Counted from the first letter of the stretch, positions 6,340 to 16,005 are shown. The stretch is 19,043 nt of DNA from Bacillota bacterium (GCA_009786175.1 WQTQ01000200.1:1-19043); one strand, 5' to 3'. Made by a program: numbers and translations. The notes: a model not told the origin generated them from the letters alone.

Positions 6340-9069
6340 ATGTTAAAAACATTGGTTGTATGTCTATTGTTCATAGCCTTTGCTGTATCAAGCCGCGTTA
6401 ACACGTATGGATATATTACGCACATAGACAGCGGCAGTTCCGCAGACATGCCTGTGTATGCAGCCGAAGCAGGTTTGTATAACTTGGTTTTCGAATATGT
6501 GCCGCTTTCTGCGTTTCTAAACCCGGAGTTTTCTGTACGTATAAACGGGGAATACCAACACCCGGAAAGCAGGCGTATTATCGCGCCTATAATTTGGGAA
6601 TACCCGGAAGGTGAATTTTTGCGCAGCCGCATGGGGCACGAGCAGCTGCCACAGCCGCAGGCTATTCGCGAGTGGACAAGCAGCTATATTTATCATGCAG
6701 GCTTTCTTCAAACCCGTCCGCTTCTTTTTGAGTTGCAAGCCGGGGAAAATATCGTTACTTTCACACATATTTCCGGCGAAATGCTATTGGGTGCGCATCT
6801 TGCTGCAGTTGTACCGGCGGCGGCAATAACGTATAACCAGTATCGGCAGCTACACGCTAATCTGCCCGCGCCGGATAGGCAAATTACGCTGGAGGCCCAG
6901 TACCCTACCCGTTTCAACAGTTCTTTTATCCGCCTTGTATCCACCAACAGCCCGGACGCTACGCCATATTCCAGCCGATACATGCTGCTTAACACCATAG
7001 GCGGTGACGCGTGGCAAACTTCCGGGCAAAGCATCACTTATACTTTTTATGTAGAAGAAGCGGGTCTGTACAATATTACCCTTAACGCCTTGCAAAATTT
7101 TGCCGGGGAGTCCACATTCCGTACCCTTCTTATAAATGGCCAACTGCCCTTTGCGGAAATGGAAGCTTTCGCGATACCTTCCAACAGGCGGTTTGTTAAT
7201 CACACTCTGTCAAATTACGATGGGGTGCCTTTCTATTTTTACTTCCCCCGGGGCCGGAACGAAATAACTCTGGTTGCCACCGCCGCCCCAACAGCCCCTT
7301 TAATTGATATTTTGTCCGGCATACGGGACGACATCCGCCATTTATCGCTGGATATCCGCCGCCTTACAGGCAACCGCGTAGACATTAACCGTGATTGGCA
7401 AATTGAAGAATTTATCCCGGATGTGCGCGGCATGTTTGCGGATTGGGTTTCTCAATTGGAATATGTGCGGGATTATTTGACCGCCCTATATAATGCGGAT
7501 ACAGAATCTACAAATATCGTAAATTTGAACCACGCCATAAGACGGCTCACACAGCTTGGCCGCAGCCCCAATGACATCCCCTTCCGAATGTCTGAACTTG
7601 CGGAAGGCGCGGCTTCTGCCGCCGTAATTTTGGCCGGTATTGAAGCATCTTTGGCAGAGCAGCCCCTGCTGCTTAACCAAATTATTATACATGGGGGAAA
7701 TGCGGAATTGCCACAGCGAGCAGGGTTTTCCCGTCGTGTACAAAGCTTCTTTATGCAATTTTTCGCCAGCCTTACCATGCGCCAAACCAGGGACGCAGAT
7801 GCCTTAGAAGTATGGGTAAGCCATACCCAACAGCATTTGGAATTGTTACAGCACTTGGCAGACACCATGTTTACGGCAGAGACAGGCATCCCCGTTAATT
7901 TTTCCCTAATGCCCAACGACACTAACTTGATTTTGGCAAACGCAGGCGGACGCGCGCCGGATATAGCCCTGGGGATTTCTTCCCACCTGCCGTACCAAAT
8001 GGCCATACGCGGCGCGGCAGCAGATTTAACGCAATTTGAAGGCTTTGCGGATATTGCCGGGCGTTTTTCACCCGGGGCATTTTTGCCGCTTATGTACGAA
8101 GAGGGCGTTTTTGGCTTGCCGGAAACCCAGGATTTTTACGTGCTTTTTTACCGGACAGACTTAATGGAGGATTTTGGCCTTACTCCGCCGGATACCTGGG
8201 ACGACGTTATCGGCCTTTTGCCGGAGCTAAACAGGCGCGGGGTTAACTTCTTTGTACCAATGTCTGCCCCTGCGGCGCACAAGCCGTTTATGTTTACGTC
8301 ACCGTTTTTCTACCAGTTTGGCGCAGATTTTTATTCCGCGGACGGGCTTTCTACGGCAATTAATTCCCCGGAAGGCATTGCCGCCCTAACATTTATGACA
8401 GACTTGTTTACGCTGTACAGCCTACCCATGCAGGTGGCCAATTTTTACAACGACTTCCGTTATGGCGGCATACCAATTGGCATATCCAATTTATCCACGT
8501 ACATTATGCTAACAACTGCCGCGCCGGAAATTGCCGGGGCTTGGAACATTGCCCCACACCCGGGGCGGCCTAACGAACATGGTGAAGTTATGCGCTGGGC
8601 TGCCGGTTCTGCCCAAATGACAATGATGCTTGCCCAAAGCGAACGGCAAGATGATGCCTTCAAATTTATGGAATGGTGGTCGCGAACAGAGACGCAAACT
8701 ACCTACGCCAACAATTTGATTTTGATACACGGCCCTACGTTTTTGTGGAGTTCTGCTAATCTAGAGGCCTTTGCCAATTTGCCTATACCGCCCCACCACT
8801 TGGACGTTATTTTGCGCCAATGGGAGTTTTTGCACGAGGTACCCCTTACCCCGGCGGCATACATTGTAGAGCGTGAAGTGTCAAACATTTGGAACCGTGT
8901 GGTATTTGACGGTGATAATTTGCGCGTTGCTACAGACCGGGCAGTTAATACCATTAACCGGGAAATGCGCCGCCGCATGGAGGAGTTTGGGTATATTGAC
9001 CGCGGGGTAGTAGTAAGGCCATATAATTTGCCTACGCTGGAAAGGGCCAGGAGGCTGGCCGGGGGTTGA
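6340..9069 (+). CDS. Multidomain extracellular solute-binding protein with two N-terminal beta-sandwich domains (SBP2)
   Basis: A 909-residue exported protein, about twice the usual SBP length. Residues 1-17 look like a signal peptide (LVVCLLFIAFAVS) without a proper lipobox. Two related beta-sandwich units follow, about 25-160 and 183-315; each carries an EAGLYN motif (residues 43-48 and 240-245), a phrase common in galactose-binding-like or carbohydrate-binding folds, and each has an ING turn later on. Residues ~320-445 are mostly helical. Residues ~485-880 form a CUT1-type SBP domain, with GRAPDIALGISS, GLPETQDFYVLFYRTDLMEDFG, TPPDTWDDV and a C-terminal EREVSNIWNRV segment. AAGGGG (6325-6330) precedes the ATG by nine bases. 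It lies 41 bp before a permease pair and probably delivers ligand to it. The ligand is unknown; the extra domains suggest a longer glycan or surface docking. Confidence 0.85.
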   Translation: MLKTLVVCLLFIAFAVSSRVNTYGYITHIDSGSSADMPVYAAEAGLYNLVFEYVPLSAFLNPEFSVRINGEYQHPESRRIIAPIIWEYPEGEFLRSRMGHEQLPQPQAIREWTSSYIYHAGFLQTRPLLFELQAGENIVTFTHISGEMLLGAHLAAVVPAAAITYNQYRQLHANLPAPDRQITLEAQYPTRFNSSFIRLVSTNSPDATPYSSRYMLLNTIGGDAWQTSGQSITYTFYVEEAGLYNITLNALQNFAGESTFRTLLINGQLPFAEMEAFAIPSNRRFVNHTLSNYDGVPFYFYFPRGRNEITLVATAAPTAPLIDILSGIRDDIRHLSLDIRRLTGNRVDINRDWQIEEFIPDVRGMFADWVSQLEYVRDYLTALYNADTESTNIVNLNHAIRRLTQLGRSPNDIPFRMSELAEGAASAAVILAGIEASLAEQPLLLNQIIIHGGNAELPQRAGFSRRVQSFFMQFFASLTMRQTRDADALEVWVSHTQQHLELLQHLADTMFTAETGIPVNFSLMPNDTNLILANAGGRAPDIALGISSHLPYQMAIRGAAADLTQFEGFADIAGRFSPGAFLPLMYEEGVFGLPETQDFYVLFYRTDLMEDFGLTPPDTWDDVIGLLPELNRRGVNFFVPMSAPAAHKPFMFTSPFFYQFGADFYSADGLSTAINSPEGIAALTFMTDLFTLYSLPMQVANFYNDFRYGGIPIGISNLSTYIMLTTAAPEIAGAWNIAPHPGRPNEHGEVMRWAAGSAQMTMMLAQSERQDDAFKFMEWWSRTETQTTYANNLILIHGPTFLWSSANLEAFANLPIPPHHLDVILRQWEFLHEVPLTPAAYIVEREVSNIWNRVVFDGDNLRVATDRAVNTINREMRRRMEEFGYIDRGVVVRPYNLPTLERARRLAGG
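9045..9060 (+). repeat. Stem-loop at the 3' end of the SBP2 gene
   Basis: GGCCAG-GAGG-CTGGCC forms a perfect 6-bp stem within the last codons of SBP2, just before its stop. No T-run follows. It may be a third intercistronic mRNA structure of the operon, or merely coding sequence that happens to be symmetric. Confidence 0.35.
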
Positions 9070-9110
9070 GACTGTACTTTGCTGTATAAGCCACAGAAAG
9101 GAGCTGCCAC

Positions 9111-10010
9111 ATGCAAAAGAAAAAATTCCGCAAATTCGACTTTAACATCTTAATATTCCTTGGCCCGTATTATTTGCTGTTTTTCACGTTCATCGTCGTG
9201 CCTGTTTCCGTGGCAATTTTCCTTAGCTTTACCCATTTCGACTCTATACAATTTCCAACATTTATTGGCATTCGCAACTATATAAACCTTGCCACCCAAG
9301 ATGCCACATTTATGCGGTATGTACTGCCCAACACCATACGTTTCGCGCTGATAGTTGGCCCCGGCGGATATTTTCTGGCGTTTTTTATGGCATGGCTTTT
9401 GGCGCAAGTCCCCCACAAGCCGCGCACTGTATTGGCCCTCGCGCTGTACTCCCCTTCCATGACCGCCGGTGTTGCCATGAGTGTGCTGTGGCGTGTAATT
9501 TTCTCTGGGGATGAGGCAGGGTATCTTAACAGTATACTTTTGCGGCTTAACATGATTACCGAGCCCATTCAGTTTTTGCAGTCGCCGGAACATCTTATGA
9601 CTATTATGATTTTGGTAAGCCTTTGGGGGAGTATGGGCGTTGGTTTTTTGGCCATGCTTTCCGGCATATTAAATGTTAATGCGGAATTGTACGAAGCCGC
9701 CTATATCGACGGCCTTCGTAACCGCTTTCAGGAGATTTTTTATGTAACAATACCGTCCATGCGCCCACAAATGTTATTTGGCGCGGTTATGGCAATTGTT
9801 TCTACGTTCCAGGCGGGGGCAATTGGTGTAGAACTTTCCGGGGCAAACCCTACGCCCCAATATGCAGGGCAGCTTATCGTCAACCACATAGAGGATTATG
9901 GCTTCCTGCGTTTTGAAATGGGTTATGCGGCAACGGTTTCTGTGGCACTTTTGGCTATGGTTTATTTATGTGCAAAGCTGGTTAATAGGTTGTTTTTGGA
10001 TAAGGATTGA
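9111..10010 (+). CDS. Sugar ABC transporter permease, MalF/LplB-type (pair 1)
   Basis: A 299-residue polytopic inner-membrane protein with about six hydrophobic segments. The first is residues ~15-40 ([19 protein letters not shown]). The cytoplasmic EAA loop at residues 195-217 ([21 protein letters not shown]) is the site that contacts the ATPase subunit in binding-protein-dependent permeases. The ATG follows AAAGGAG (9097-9103) by seven bases. It is coupled to the next permease (6-bp gap) and follows SBP2, so SBP2 is its likely partner. No ATPase gene is nearby. The N-terminal layout is that of the MalF-like half. Confidence 0.92.
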   Translation: MQKKKFRKFDFNILIFLGPYYLLFFTFIVVPVSVAIFLSFTHFDSIQFPTFIGIRNYINLATQDATFMRYVLPNTIRFALIVGPGGYFLAFFMAWLLAQVPHKPRTVLALALYSPSMTAGVAMSVLWRVIFSGDEAGYLNSILLRLNMITEPIQFLQSPEHLMTIMILVSLWGSMGVGFLAMLSGILNVNAELYEAAYIDGLRNRFQEIFYVTIPSMRPQMLFGAVMAIVSTFQAGAIGVELSGANPTPQYAGQLIVNHIEDYGFLRFEMGYAATVSVALLAMVYLCAKLVNRLFLDKD

Positions 10011-10016
10011 TATTTT

Positions 10017-10895
10017 ATGCGCAAATCACGGTTCCACGGGTCAAAAATTAACCCGGACAAGTTTGACAGAAGCCAGATTAAATTTTTCGTGGTGCTAATT
10101 CCCATGGCAATTTTTATGCTGCTGCCCATCGTGTTTATATTTAATCATGCCTTCAAGCCGTTAAATGAGCTGTTTGCGTTCCCGCCGCGTTTTTTTGTTA
10201 TAAACCCTACTTTGGAAAATTTCGAAAATTTATTTTCTGCCAGGCAGCTTGGGGCAATGCCAATGAGCCGTTACCTTTTTAACAGTATTGTGGTGTCGGC
10301 GGTGGTTGTGTTTTTGAATGTTATTATTTCCACTATGGCGGCCTATGCCTTGTCCAAAAAGCAGTTTAAGTTAAAGCGTACCATGTTCGAGATAAACACA
10401 ATTGCCCTAATGTTTGTACCAATTGCCGTGGCTATTCCCCGCTATTTAGTTGTGGCCAACCTTGGGCTTATTGATACTTTTTGGGTGCATATATTCCCGC
10501 TGCTTGCCATGCCTGTGGGCTTGTTTTTGGTAAAGCAGTTTATGGATCAGATTCCAAACGAACTAATTGAAGCCGCAAAAGTAGACGGCGCGACAGATTA
10601 CCGTATTTACGCAAAAATTGTACTGCCCATGGTTAGGCCGGCCATTGCCACAGTGGCTATTCTATCCTTCCAGTCTGTGTGGAACAACCTAGAAACATCA
10701 TCCATTTACATCCACGACGAAAGCTTGCGCACTTTTGCGTTTTATATGAACACCCTCCAAAATGCCAATAACACTGTTGCGGGCGCGGGGTTAACCGCCG
10801 CGGCAACAGTTTTGATGTTTGTACCCAATTTGGTAATCTTTATCGTCATGCAAAGCAGGGTTATGGATACCATGGCCCATTCCGGGATTAAGTAA
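10017..10895 (+). CDS. Sugar ABC transporter permease, MalG/UgpE-type (pair 1)
   Basis: A 292-residue permease with about six membrane segments. The EAA loop is at residues 185-204 ([20 protein letters not shown]), and the order of features matches MalG-like subunits: [13 protein letters not shown] early, [22 protein letters not shown], and a C-terminal [10 protein letters not shown] tail. It starts six bases after the partner permease stops; its ribosome binding site (AAGGA at 10002-10006) lies inside that gene's end, which suggests translational coupling. It would form the heterodimeric channel with the preceding gene product. Confidence 0.92.
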   Translation: MRKSRFHGSKINPDKFDRSQIKFFVVLIPMAIFMLLPIVFIFNHAFKPLNELFAFPPRFFVINPTLENFENLFSARQLGAMPMSRYLFNSIVVSAVVVFLNVIISTMAAYALSKKQFKLKRTMFEINTIALMFVPIAVAIPRYLVVANLGLIDTFWVHIFPLLAMPVGLFLVKQFMDQIPNELIEAAKVDGATDYRIYAKIVLPMVRPAIATVAILSFQSVWNNLETSSIYIHDESLRTFAFYMNTLQNANNTVAGAGLTAAATVLMFVPNLVIFIVMQSRVMDTMAHSGIK

Positions 10896-10931
10896 TGTGT
10901 CCAAAGGAATTGCCGGAAAGGAGGACATAGC

Positions 10932-12890
10932 TTGAAAAAAATATTCGCTACTCTAATCACAATCGCATTCATACTCCAGCCTATTTTCGCCCTTGGCGCA
11001 GAGCCGTACATGACTTGGACGCCGGGCAGCAGGGGCATGATCCCAACCCAGCAGGCATACGAGGCTATGTCTTTTATTGCCCTGCAGGAAATGGACAGCC
11101 CCCAGGATTTATTTATATGCGCAAACAATTATTTATACATCGCCGACAGCGGGCGGCGGCACATAGTTGTGCTGAATAGGGATCGTAATTTGTACCGTAT
11201 TATTGGCGCGGGCCAGCTTTCTTCCCCTACAGGAGTGGCGGTAAATGCCTATGGGGAAATTTTTGTGGCGGATGCAGACCACGTAGTCCGGTTTAGCCCA
11301 ACCGGGGATGTAATTAGCCGCTTTGGCCGCCCGGACTCCTATTTGTTTGGCGTGGCCGCTCCCTTTCGCCCGCAAAAACTTGCTTTGGACGCAAGGGGAA
11401 CCATATTTGTAGTTGGTGAAGCCGCAAGTAACGGACTTATTATGCTAAGCCCGGAAGGGGAATTTCTTGGGTATTTTGGGGCAAATCAAACAAGCCTTAC
11501 GCTGTTTCAGGCGTTGCAAAATATTTTTACCCCACGGGAACGGCGGCAGTTTCTAAATGTTCCCATCCCGCCTACGAATGTGGCCATTAACAGCCGGGGG
11601 GCAATATTTACGGTAACTCACGGGCTTGCGTCGGAAGATATAAAAAAGTTGAACGTAGCAGGCAATAATATGCTGCACGATATGGCAGGCTTTTTGCCGA
11701 TTGATATTGCAATGGCGCACCACGGCGGTTTTTTTGTACTAAGCTCTTATGGCTGGATTTTTGAGTTTGATGCAGAAGGTTCGCTGCTGTTTGCCTTTGG
11801 CGGAATAGACCATACGGTTCAGCGGTTGGGTGTGTTTCGTCAGCCTACCGGTATTGTGCAAGACCATTGTGGCAACTTGCTGGTTGCGGATGCCCTTAGC
11901 GGGTTAATTCACATTTTTACCCCTACGGAATTTACGCGTTGGGTTCACCTGGCTATGGAATACTTCGAGCATGGGCAGTATGTACAAAGCATGGCCTATT
12001 GGGAAGAAGTGTTGCGCTTACATTCCGCTTTTCCGCTGGCTCATTATGCAATTGGCCAGGCACTGTTTTTGCAGGAAAATTATCACGAGGCGCGAGAAAG
12101 GTTTTACTTGGCCCGGCATAGGCTCGGATATTCCGAAGCTTTTTGGGAAATCCGCAGTATTTGGCTGCAAGAAAACTCTTTATTAATTGTTGTCGGAATA
12201 ATTGGGCTTGTGATACTGCTGAAGGGAGCTAAGATTGTCAGAAAGAAAATTTCTTCTCGTCGGCATTCTCGTCATTCTTTAATATCCGAACTTGCCCATG
12301 CTAAAAAAATCATCCTCCGCCCGGCAGATGCCTATTACGAAATACGTTTCCACGGCAGGGCTTCTGTTTTATCTGCCACAATTATGTACATTGGGCTTTT
12401 GACGGCGTTTTTTGTCTTTGCCATTGGTACCGGTTTTATTTTTACATGGAATTTGACCTTTGGCATACTGCCCCTCACCGGTATTTTTATTGGGGCGTTG
12501 GCACTTTTTGTAGTTGTCAATTTCCTTGTGGCAACGGTAAACGAGGGTGAAGGCAGTTTTCGTAATGTGTATATTTGTACGGCTTATGCCGCTACGCCCT
12601 TCATTTTGCTGGCCATACCCATAACACTGCTGTCCCATGTGCTTACCTTTAGCGAGGAGTTTGTATACCGGTTTTTGTTTTATATCGCCGTTGGCTGGTC
12701 GCTTGTGCTGCAATTTATCATGATTAAAGAAATCCACGACTACGAAATTAGGGATGTGGTCAAAAATATTCTTCTAACTTTGTTTGCTGCCACGGTAATT
12801 GTGTTGGTGGTTTTTGTGCAATATTTACTGCTGGGGCAAGTTGTAGATTTTATCAGAGGGCTGGTTTTGGAGGTGAACGTCCGTGGGTAG
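10932..12890 (+). CDS. Exported NHL-propeller / TPR / Yip1-domain membrane protein
   Basis: A 652-residue protein starting at TTG, seven bases after a strong AAAGGAGG (10917-10924). Residues 1-22 are a signal peptide ending in ALGA. Six NHL-like repeats follow at about 54-94, 96-134, 145-185, 210-248, 254-291 and 302-334; GVAVNAYGEIFVAD and GIVQDHCGNLLVADA are the clearest, and together they suggest a six-bladed propeller. A TPR-like helical pair lies at ~335-395. A membrane helix (418-432) leads to a Lys/Arg-rich stretch (432-475), which by the positive-inside rule is cytoplasmic, and then to a Yip1-type domain with about five membrane segments (478-640). The propeller and TPR should therefore face outside. 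The role is unknown; in this setting it could be a glycan sensor or a scaffold for the transporter. Its last 8 bp overlap the next gene. Confidence 0.8.
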   Translation: MKKIFATLITIAFILQPIFALGAEPYMTWTPGSRGMIPTQQAYEAMSFIALQEMDSPQDLFICANNYLYIADSGRRHIVVLNRDRNLYRIIGAGQLSSPTGVAVNAYGEIFVADADHVVRFSPTGDVISRFGRPDSYLFGVAAPFRPQKLALDARGTIFVVGEAASNGLIMLSPEGEFLGYFGANQTSLTLFQALQNIFTPRERRQFLNVPIPPTNVAINSRGAIFTVTHGLASEDIKKLNVAGNNMLHDMAGFLPIDIAMAHHGGFFVLSSYGWIFEFDAEGSLLFAFGGIDHTVQRLGVFRQPTGIVQDHCGNLLVADALSGLIHIFTPTEFTRWVHLAMEYFEHGQYVQSMAYWEEVLRLHSAFPLAHYAIGQALFLQENYHEARERFYLARHRLGYSEAFWEIRSIWLQENSLLIVVGIIGLVILLKGAKIVRKKISSRRHSRHSLISELAHAKKIILRPADAYYEIRFHGRASVLSATIMYIGLLTAFFVFAIGTGFIFTWNLTFGILPLTGIFIGALALFVVVNFLVATVNEGEGSFRNVYICTAYAATPFILLAIPITLLSHVLTFSEEFVYRFLFYIAVGWSLVLQFIMIKEIHDYEIRDVVKNILLTLFAATVIVLVVFVQYLLLGQVVDFIRGLVLEVNVRG

Positions 12891-15138
12891 GAAAATAAAA
12901 ATTATCACGTTGCTGTTTATCCTTACAGCGGCTACTGCGGTTTTTGCGTATTCAAATGGCACTTCCAACCGGGCAGAACCCCGCCATGTGCCAACAAGAA
13001 TATCCGACGACCCAATTATTTTTCACTCCAATTTATTCACCCAATATACGGAACCTTTTGGAAGCGTTGAAAGCCCAAACCCATCCTTGGACGGTATGGT
13101 AATGGCCGCAGAAAATGAGTTTCTTCAACTGTACGTTACCCCCTACTCCCTTGCAATCAAGGTTGTAAACCGTATTACGGGCTATATTTTCAGCTCCACT
13201 TTGGATAATATGGAAGACCACAGGCTTAACAACCTATGGCGCAACCGGGTCAATTCCGCACTAACTATCGACTTTGCAATTGATGGAAACACCCAGCGGG
13301 AAAGTTTGACCCTCAACAACTCCTATGTAAATTTGCGCATGATAGACAGCGGCTTTGCCGCCCATGTGGTGTTTGGCGAATCCCGCATTGGTGTAGAGCT
13401 TTTAGTTACGCTGGAAGGGCGGGACATTCTTATATCCATCCCTCACGAGTCAATTACAGAGCCGGAAGGCGTACAAATTGTGCAGCTTCACGCCTACCCG
13501 TTTTTTGGTGCTGCCAAAGAAGGCGAAATACCCGGATATATGTTTATCCCCGACGGTTCCGGTGCGTTAATACGCTACGGTGATATTAGGAACACCATGG
13601 TTTCCCCGTGGCGCACCCAGGTTTACGGCCTTAATTTGGGTATGGGGCAAACCTCTATTGCAAATGTACACCCGGGTTTTATCGCTTCTGTGCCCGTGTT
13701 TGGCAAAGTCCACGGAGACAATGCCTTCCTTGCAATTATCGAAAGCGGCGATAATTATGCAGAGCTTTTTGCATACACCGCCGGGCTTATTACAGAATTT
13801 AACTGGATGTACGCGCTGTTCACCTACCGCTACACTTATACCCAGCCTACTACCAGGGACGAAACCCGCGCACCTGCGGTGCATCGGCTTCAGCAAAACA
13901 AAAATATTTTTGATATCGGCTTGCGTTTAAGGTTTTTGGAAGGGGAGGACGCAAGCTACGTAGGCCTTGCCCGGGCATATCAGGAATATCTTGTGGAAAG
14001 AGGATGGCTTAGCCCTTTAACGGAACCCGCTCCGGCCATGCGGCTGGAGTTTTTCGGCGGAGAAGTAGCGGAAGGGCTGATCTTTGAGCGGTACATTGTA
14101 ATGACACCCATAGAAAATATCCCGGGCTATATGTCGCGGCTTAACCGGCGAGGTGTGGAAAATGTTATGGCGGTTTATCGCAGTTTCGCCAGGGGCGGCT
14201 CTTTATCGTTCCCTAACCGATTCCCTGTAGACCGCAGGCTTGGCAATGCCGCCGCTGTGCGTAATACCGTACAAACCCTGGAAGAGCAAAACATCCCGCT
14301 GTTTTTCCATACGGATTATTCTCGCGCATTTGTATCAGGCGGACTGTTTGGCAGATCGGACTTGGCCTTGGGCATTAACGGGCGATTGCTTTATTGGGGC
14401 AATTTCTTTTTATCGCCACGGGTTGCGTTGGAGCAAGCCCGCAGAGACGTAAGCACCTTTGACAATTTTAACATTCGCCATTTGGCAATAGAAACCACAG
14501 CCTCCGTCTTGGATTCCACTTTTAACGAAGGGGCAACCGCCACCCGTGGGGAAAGCAGATTAATTTTGAAAGAATTAGCCCAAGTGTTAAACCCCACCGG
14601 CCAAGGTAAGTTGGCACTATACCGGCCAAACGCATATGCGTGGCCGCTGACACAGTTGTATTTTGACATCCCCATGTCTTCATCGCGGCATCTTTTTGTG
14701 ACAGATACAGTGCCGTTTTTGCAAATTGTTTTGCGCGGCCATATAAACTATTACGCGCCATTTGCCAATTTTTCTGCCAACTGGAACAGAGATTTGCTGC
14801 GCATGGCAGACTTTGGGGCATACCCGTCATTTCTGCTAACCAGCGAACCTGCCCACTTACTTTCGGATACTGTATCAAATCACATCTTTTCTTCCCAGTT
14901 TGACGCGTGGGAAGATTTGATTGTTGAGTTTTATAGTCGTGTTGCGGGGGTGCTTTACCACGTACGCAGCCAGCCGATTATAAGCCGAGAAATGCTTGCC
15001 CCCGGCGTAGTAAAAATTACCTATGGCAATGGTGCAAAGATATTTGTTAATTACACAAGCGAAGCCTTTGAATATAACGGCCAAATTATCCCTGCAGAAG
15101 ATTTTCTTCTTAGCCAGGGGCAAAAGGGGGCGGACTAA
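12883..15138 (+). CDS. Secreted DUF5696-type protein, glycosidase-like architecture
   Basis: A 751-residue protein starting at GTG, seven bases after GGAGGTG (12869-12875). Residues 1-22 form a signal peptide ending in VFA, with no lipobox. Residues ~75-235 are a beta-rich domain like the N-terminal sandwich of clan glycosidases and end in the turn GYMFIPDGSGALIRYGD. Residues ~385-650 alternate strands and helices as in a barrel: RLEFFGGEVAEG, VENVMAVYRSF, IPLFFHTDYSRAF, IRHLAIETTAS and VPFLQIVLRGH. The C-terminus (~700-740) is again beta-rich (KITYGNGAKIFVNYTS). I recognise the overall pattern as DUF5696, but the family has no established activity that I know of. Acidic residues on strand ends (E389, D478, E537) are candidates only. 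It overlaps the upstream gene by 8 bp and the downstream permease by 1 bp, so it is tightly coupled to transport. Confidence 0.75.
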   Translation: MGRKIKIITLLFILTAATAVFAYSNGTSNRAEPRHVPTRISDDPIIFHSNLFTQYTEPFGSVESPNPSLDGMVMAAENEFLQLYVTPYSLAIKVVNRITGYIFSSTLDNMEDHRLNNLWRNRVNSALTIDFAIDGNTQRESLTLNNSYVNLRMIDSGFAAHVVFGESRIGVELLVTLEGRDILISIPHESITEPEGVQIVQLHAYPFFGAAKEGEIPGYMFIPDGSGALIRYGDIRNTMVSPWRTQVYGLNLGMGQTSIANVHPGFIASVPVFGKVHGDNAFLAIIESGDNYAELFAYTAGLITEFNWMYALFTYRYTYTQPTTRDETRAPAVHRLQQNKNIFDIGLRLRFLEGEDASYVGLARAYQEYLVERGWLSPLTEPAPAMRLEFFGGEVAEGLIFERYIVMTPIENIPGYMSRLNRRGVENVMAVYRSFARGGSLSFPNRFPVDRRLGNAAAVRNTVQTLEEQNIPLFFHTDYSRAFVSGGLFGRSDLALGINGRLLYWGNFFLSPRVALEQARRDVSTFDNFNIRHLAIETTASVLDSTFNEGATATRGESRLILKELAQVLNPTGQGKLALYRPNAYAWPLTQLYFDIPMSSSRHLFVTDTVPFLQIVLRGHINYYAPFANFSANWNRDLLRMADFGAYPSFLLTSEPAHLLSDTVSNHIFSSQFDAWEDLIVEFYSRVAGVLYHVRSQPIISREMLAPGVVKITYGNGAKIFVNYTSEAFEYNGQIIPAEDFLLSQGQKGAD

Positions 15139-15998
15139 TGAAAAAAATGCGTAATTTACTGGGGCAAAAGATAGGATACATTTTTGTATTGCCCTGGGTT
15201 ATCGGTTTTGCGGTATTTACGGCGTATCCGGTATTTTATTCCCTGTTCCTGGGCTTTAACCAAACCACCATTACCGCCGACGGCATCGCACGCGAGTTTA
15301 TCGGCATCGCCAATTTCCGGGAAGCTATAAGCACAGACATTGCGTTCATACGCTTGATAGGCAGCTTTTCCATTGTAAGCGTCTTGTCTATCCCAATGAT
15401 TGTTATTTTAGCGTTGGTAATGGCGTTGCTGTTAAATTACCCCCTAAAAGCACGTGGTATTTTTAGGACGATATTTTTCTTGCCGGTAATTATTGCAAGC
15501 GGCCCGGTTATAGACAAGCTTATGGACATGGGCGTAACCACAATTCCTACCCTGCCGGATTATGCCTTTTATGTGTTTTTGCAGTCTGCCGACAACATTT
15601 TTGCAAGCGCGTTACTGCTTATCCTGGACACAATCATAATTCTACTTTGGATGTCCGGCGTGCAGCTATTGGTATTTTTGGCAGGGCTGCAAAAGCTGGA
15701 CAAACAAACAGTGGAGGCGGCAAGGGTAGACGGTGCATCTGCCTGGGAAATTTTTTGGAAAATTACCTTGCCAAGTTTGTCCACATTAATTTTGGTAAAC
15801 CTGGTATACACAACGGTTATGTTTGCTCAAACAACCCTTAACCCGGTTATCGAGCATATTTCTGCAAACATGTTTAGCGTTACTACGGGCTTTGGGTACG
15901 CATCTGCGCTGGCGTGGCTTTACTTCTTGGTTATTAGCCTAATAATGCTGGCTTTGGTAGGAATATTCGCGCTGTTTAGTAAAAAATCTTTGACATAG
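15138..15998 (+). CDS. Sugar ABC transporter permease, MalF/LplB-type (pair 2)
   Basis: A 286-residue membrane protein with about six hydrophobic segments. The EAA loop is at residues 193-212 (EAARVDGASAWEIFWKITLP). Its ATG shares one base with the stop codon of the DUF5696 gene (TAATG), with AAAAGGGGG upstream as ribosome binding site. The N-terminus (GYIFVLPWVIGFAVFTAYPV) is typical of MalF-like halves. The sequence is clearly different from the pair 1 subunit, so this is a second transporter, not a recent duplicate. It may be the partner of SBP1, which otherwise lacks adjacent permeases. Confidence 0.92.
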   Translation: MKKMRNLLGQKIGYIFVLPWVIGFAVFTAYPVFYSLFLGFNQTTITADGIAREFIGIANFREAISTDIAFIRLIGSFSIVSVLSIPMIVILALVMALLLNYPLKARGIFRTIFFLPVIIASGPVIDKLMDMGVTTIPTLPDYAFYVFLQSADNIFASALLLILDTIIILLWMSGVQLLVFLAGLQKLDKQTVEAARVDGASAWEIFWKITLPSLSTLILVNLVYTTVMFAQTTLNPVIEHISANMFSVTTGFGYASALAWLYFLVISLIMLALVGIFALFSKKSLT

Positions 15999-16005
15999 GG
16001 GGTGC

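Noticed and set aside
7473..8006. A 177-codon minus-strand open frame inside the SBP2 gene
   Set aside because: Antisense shadow of a well-supported binding protein; composition is Cys/Arg/Ser-rich without domain features.
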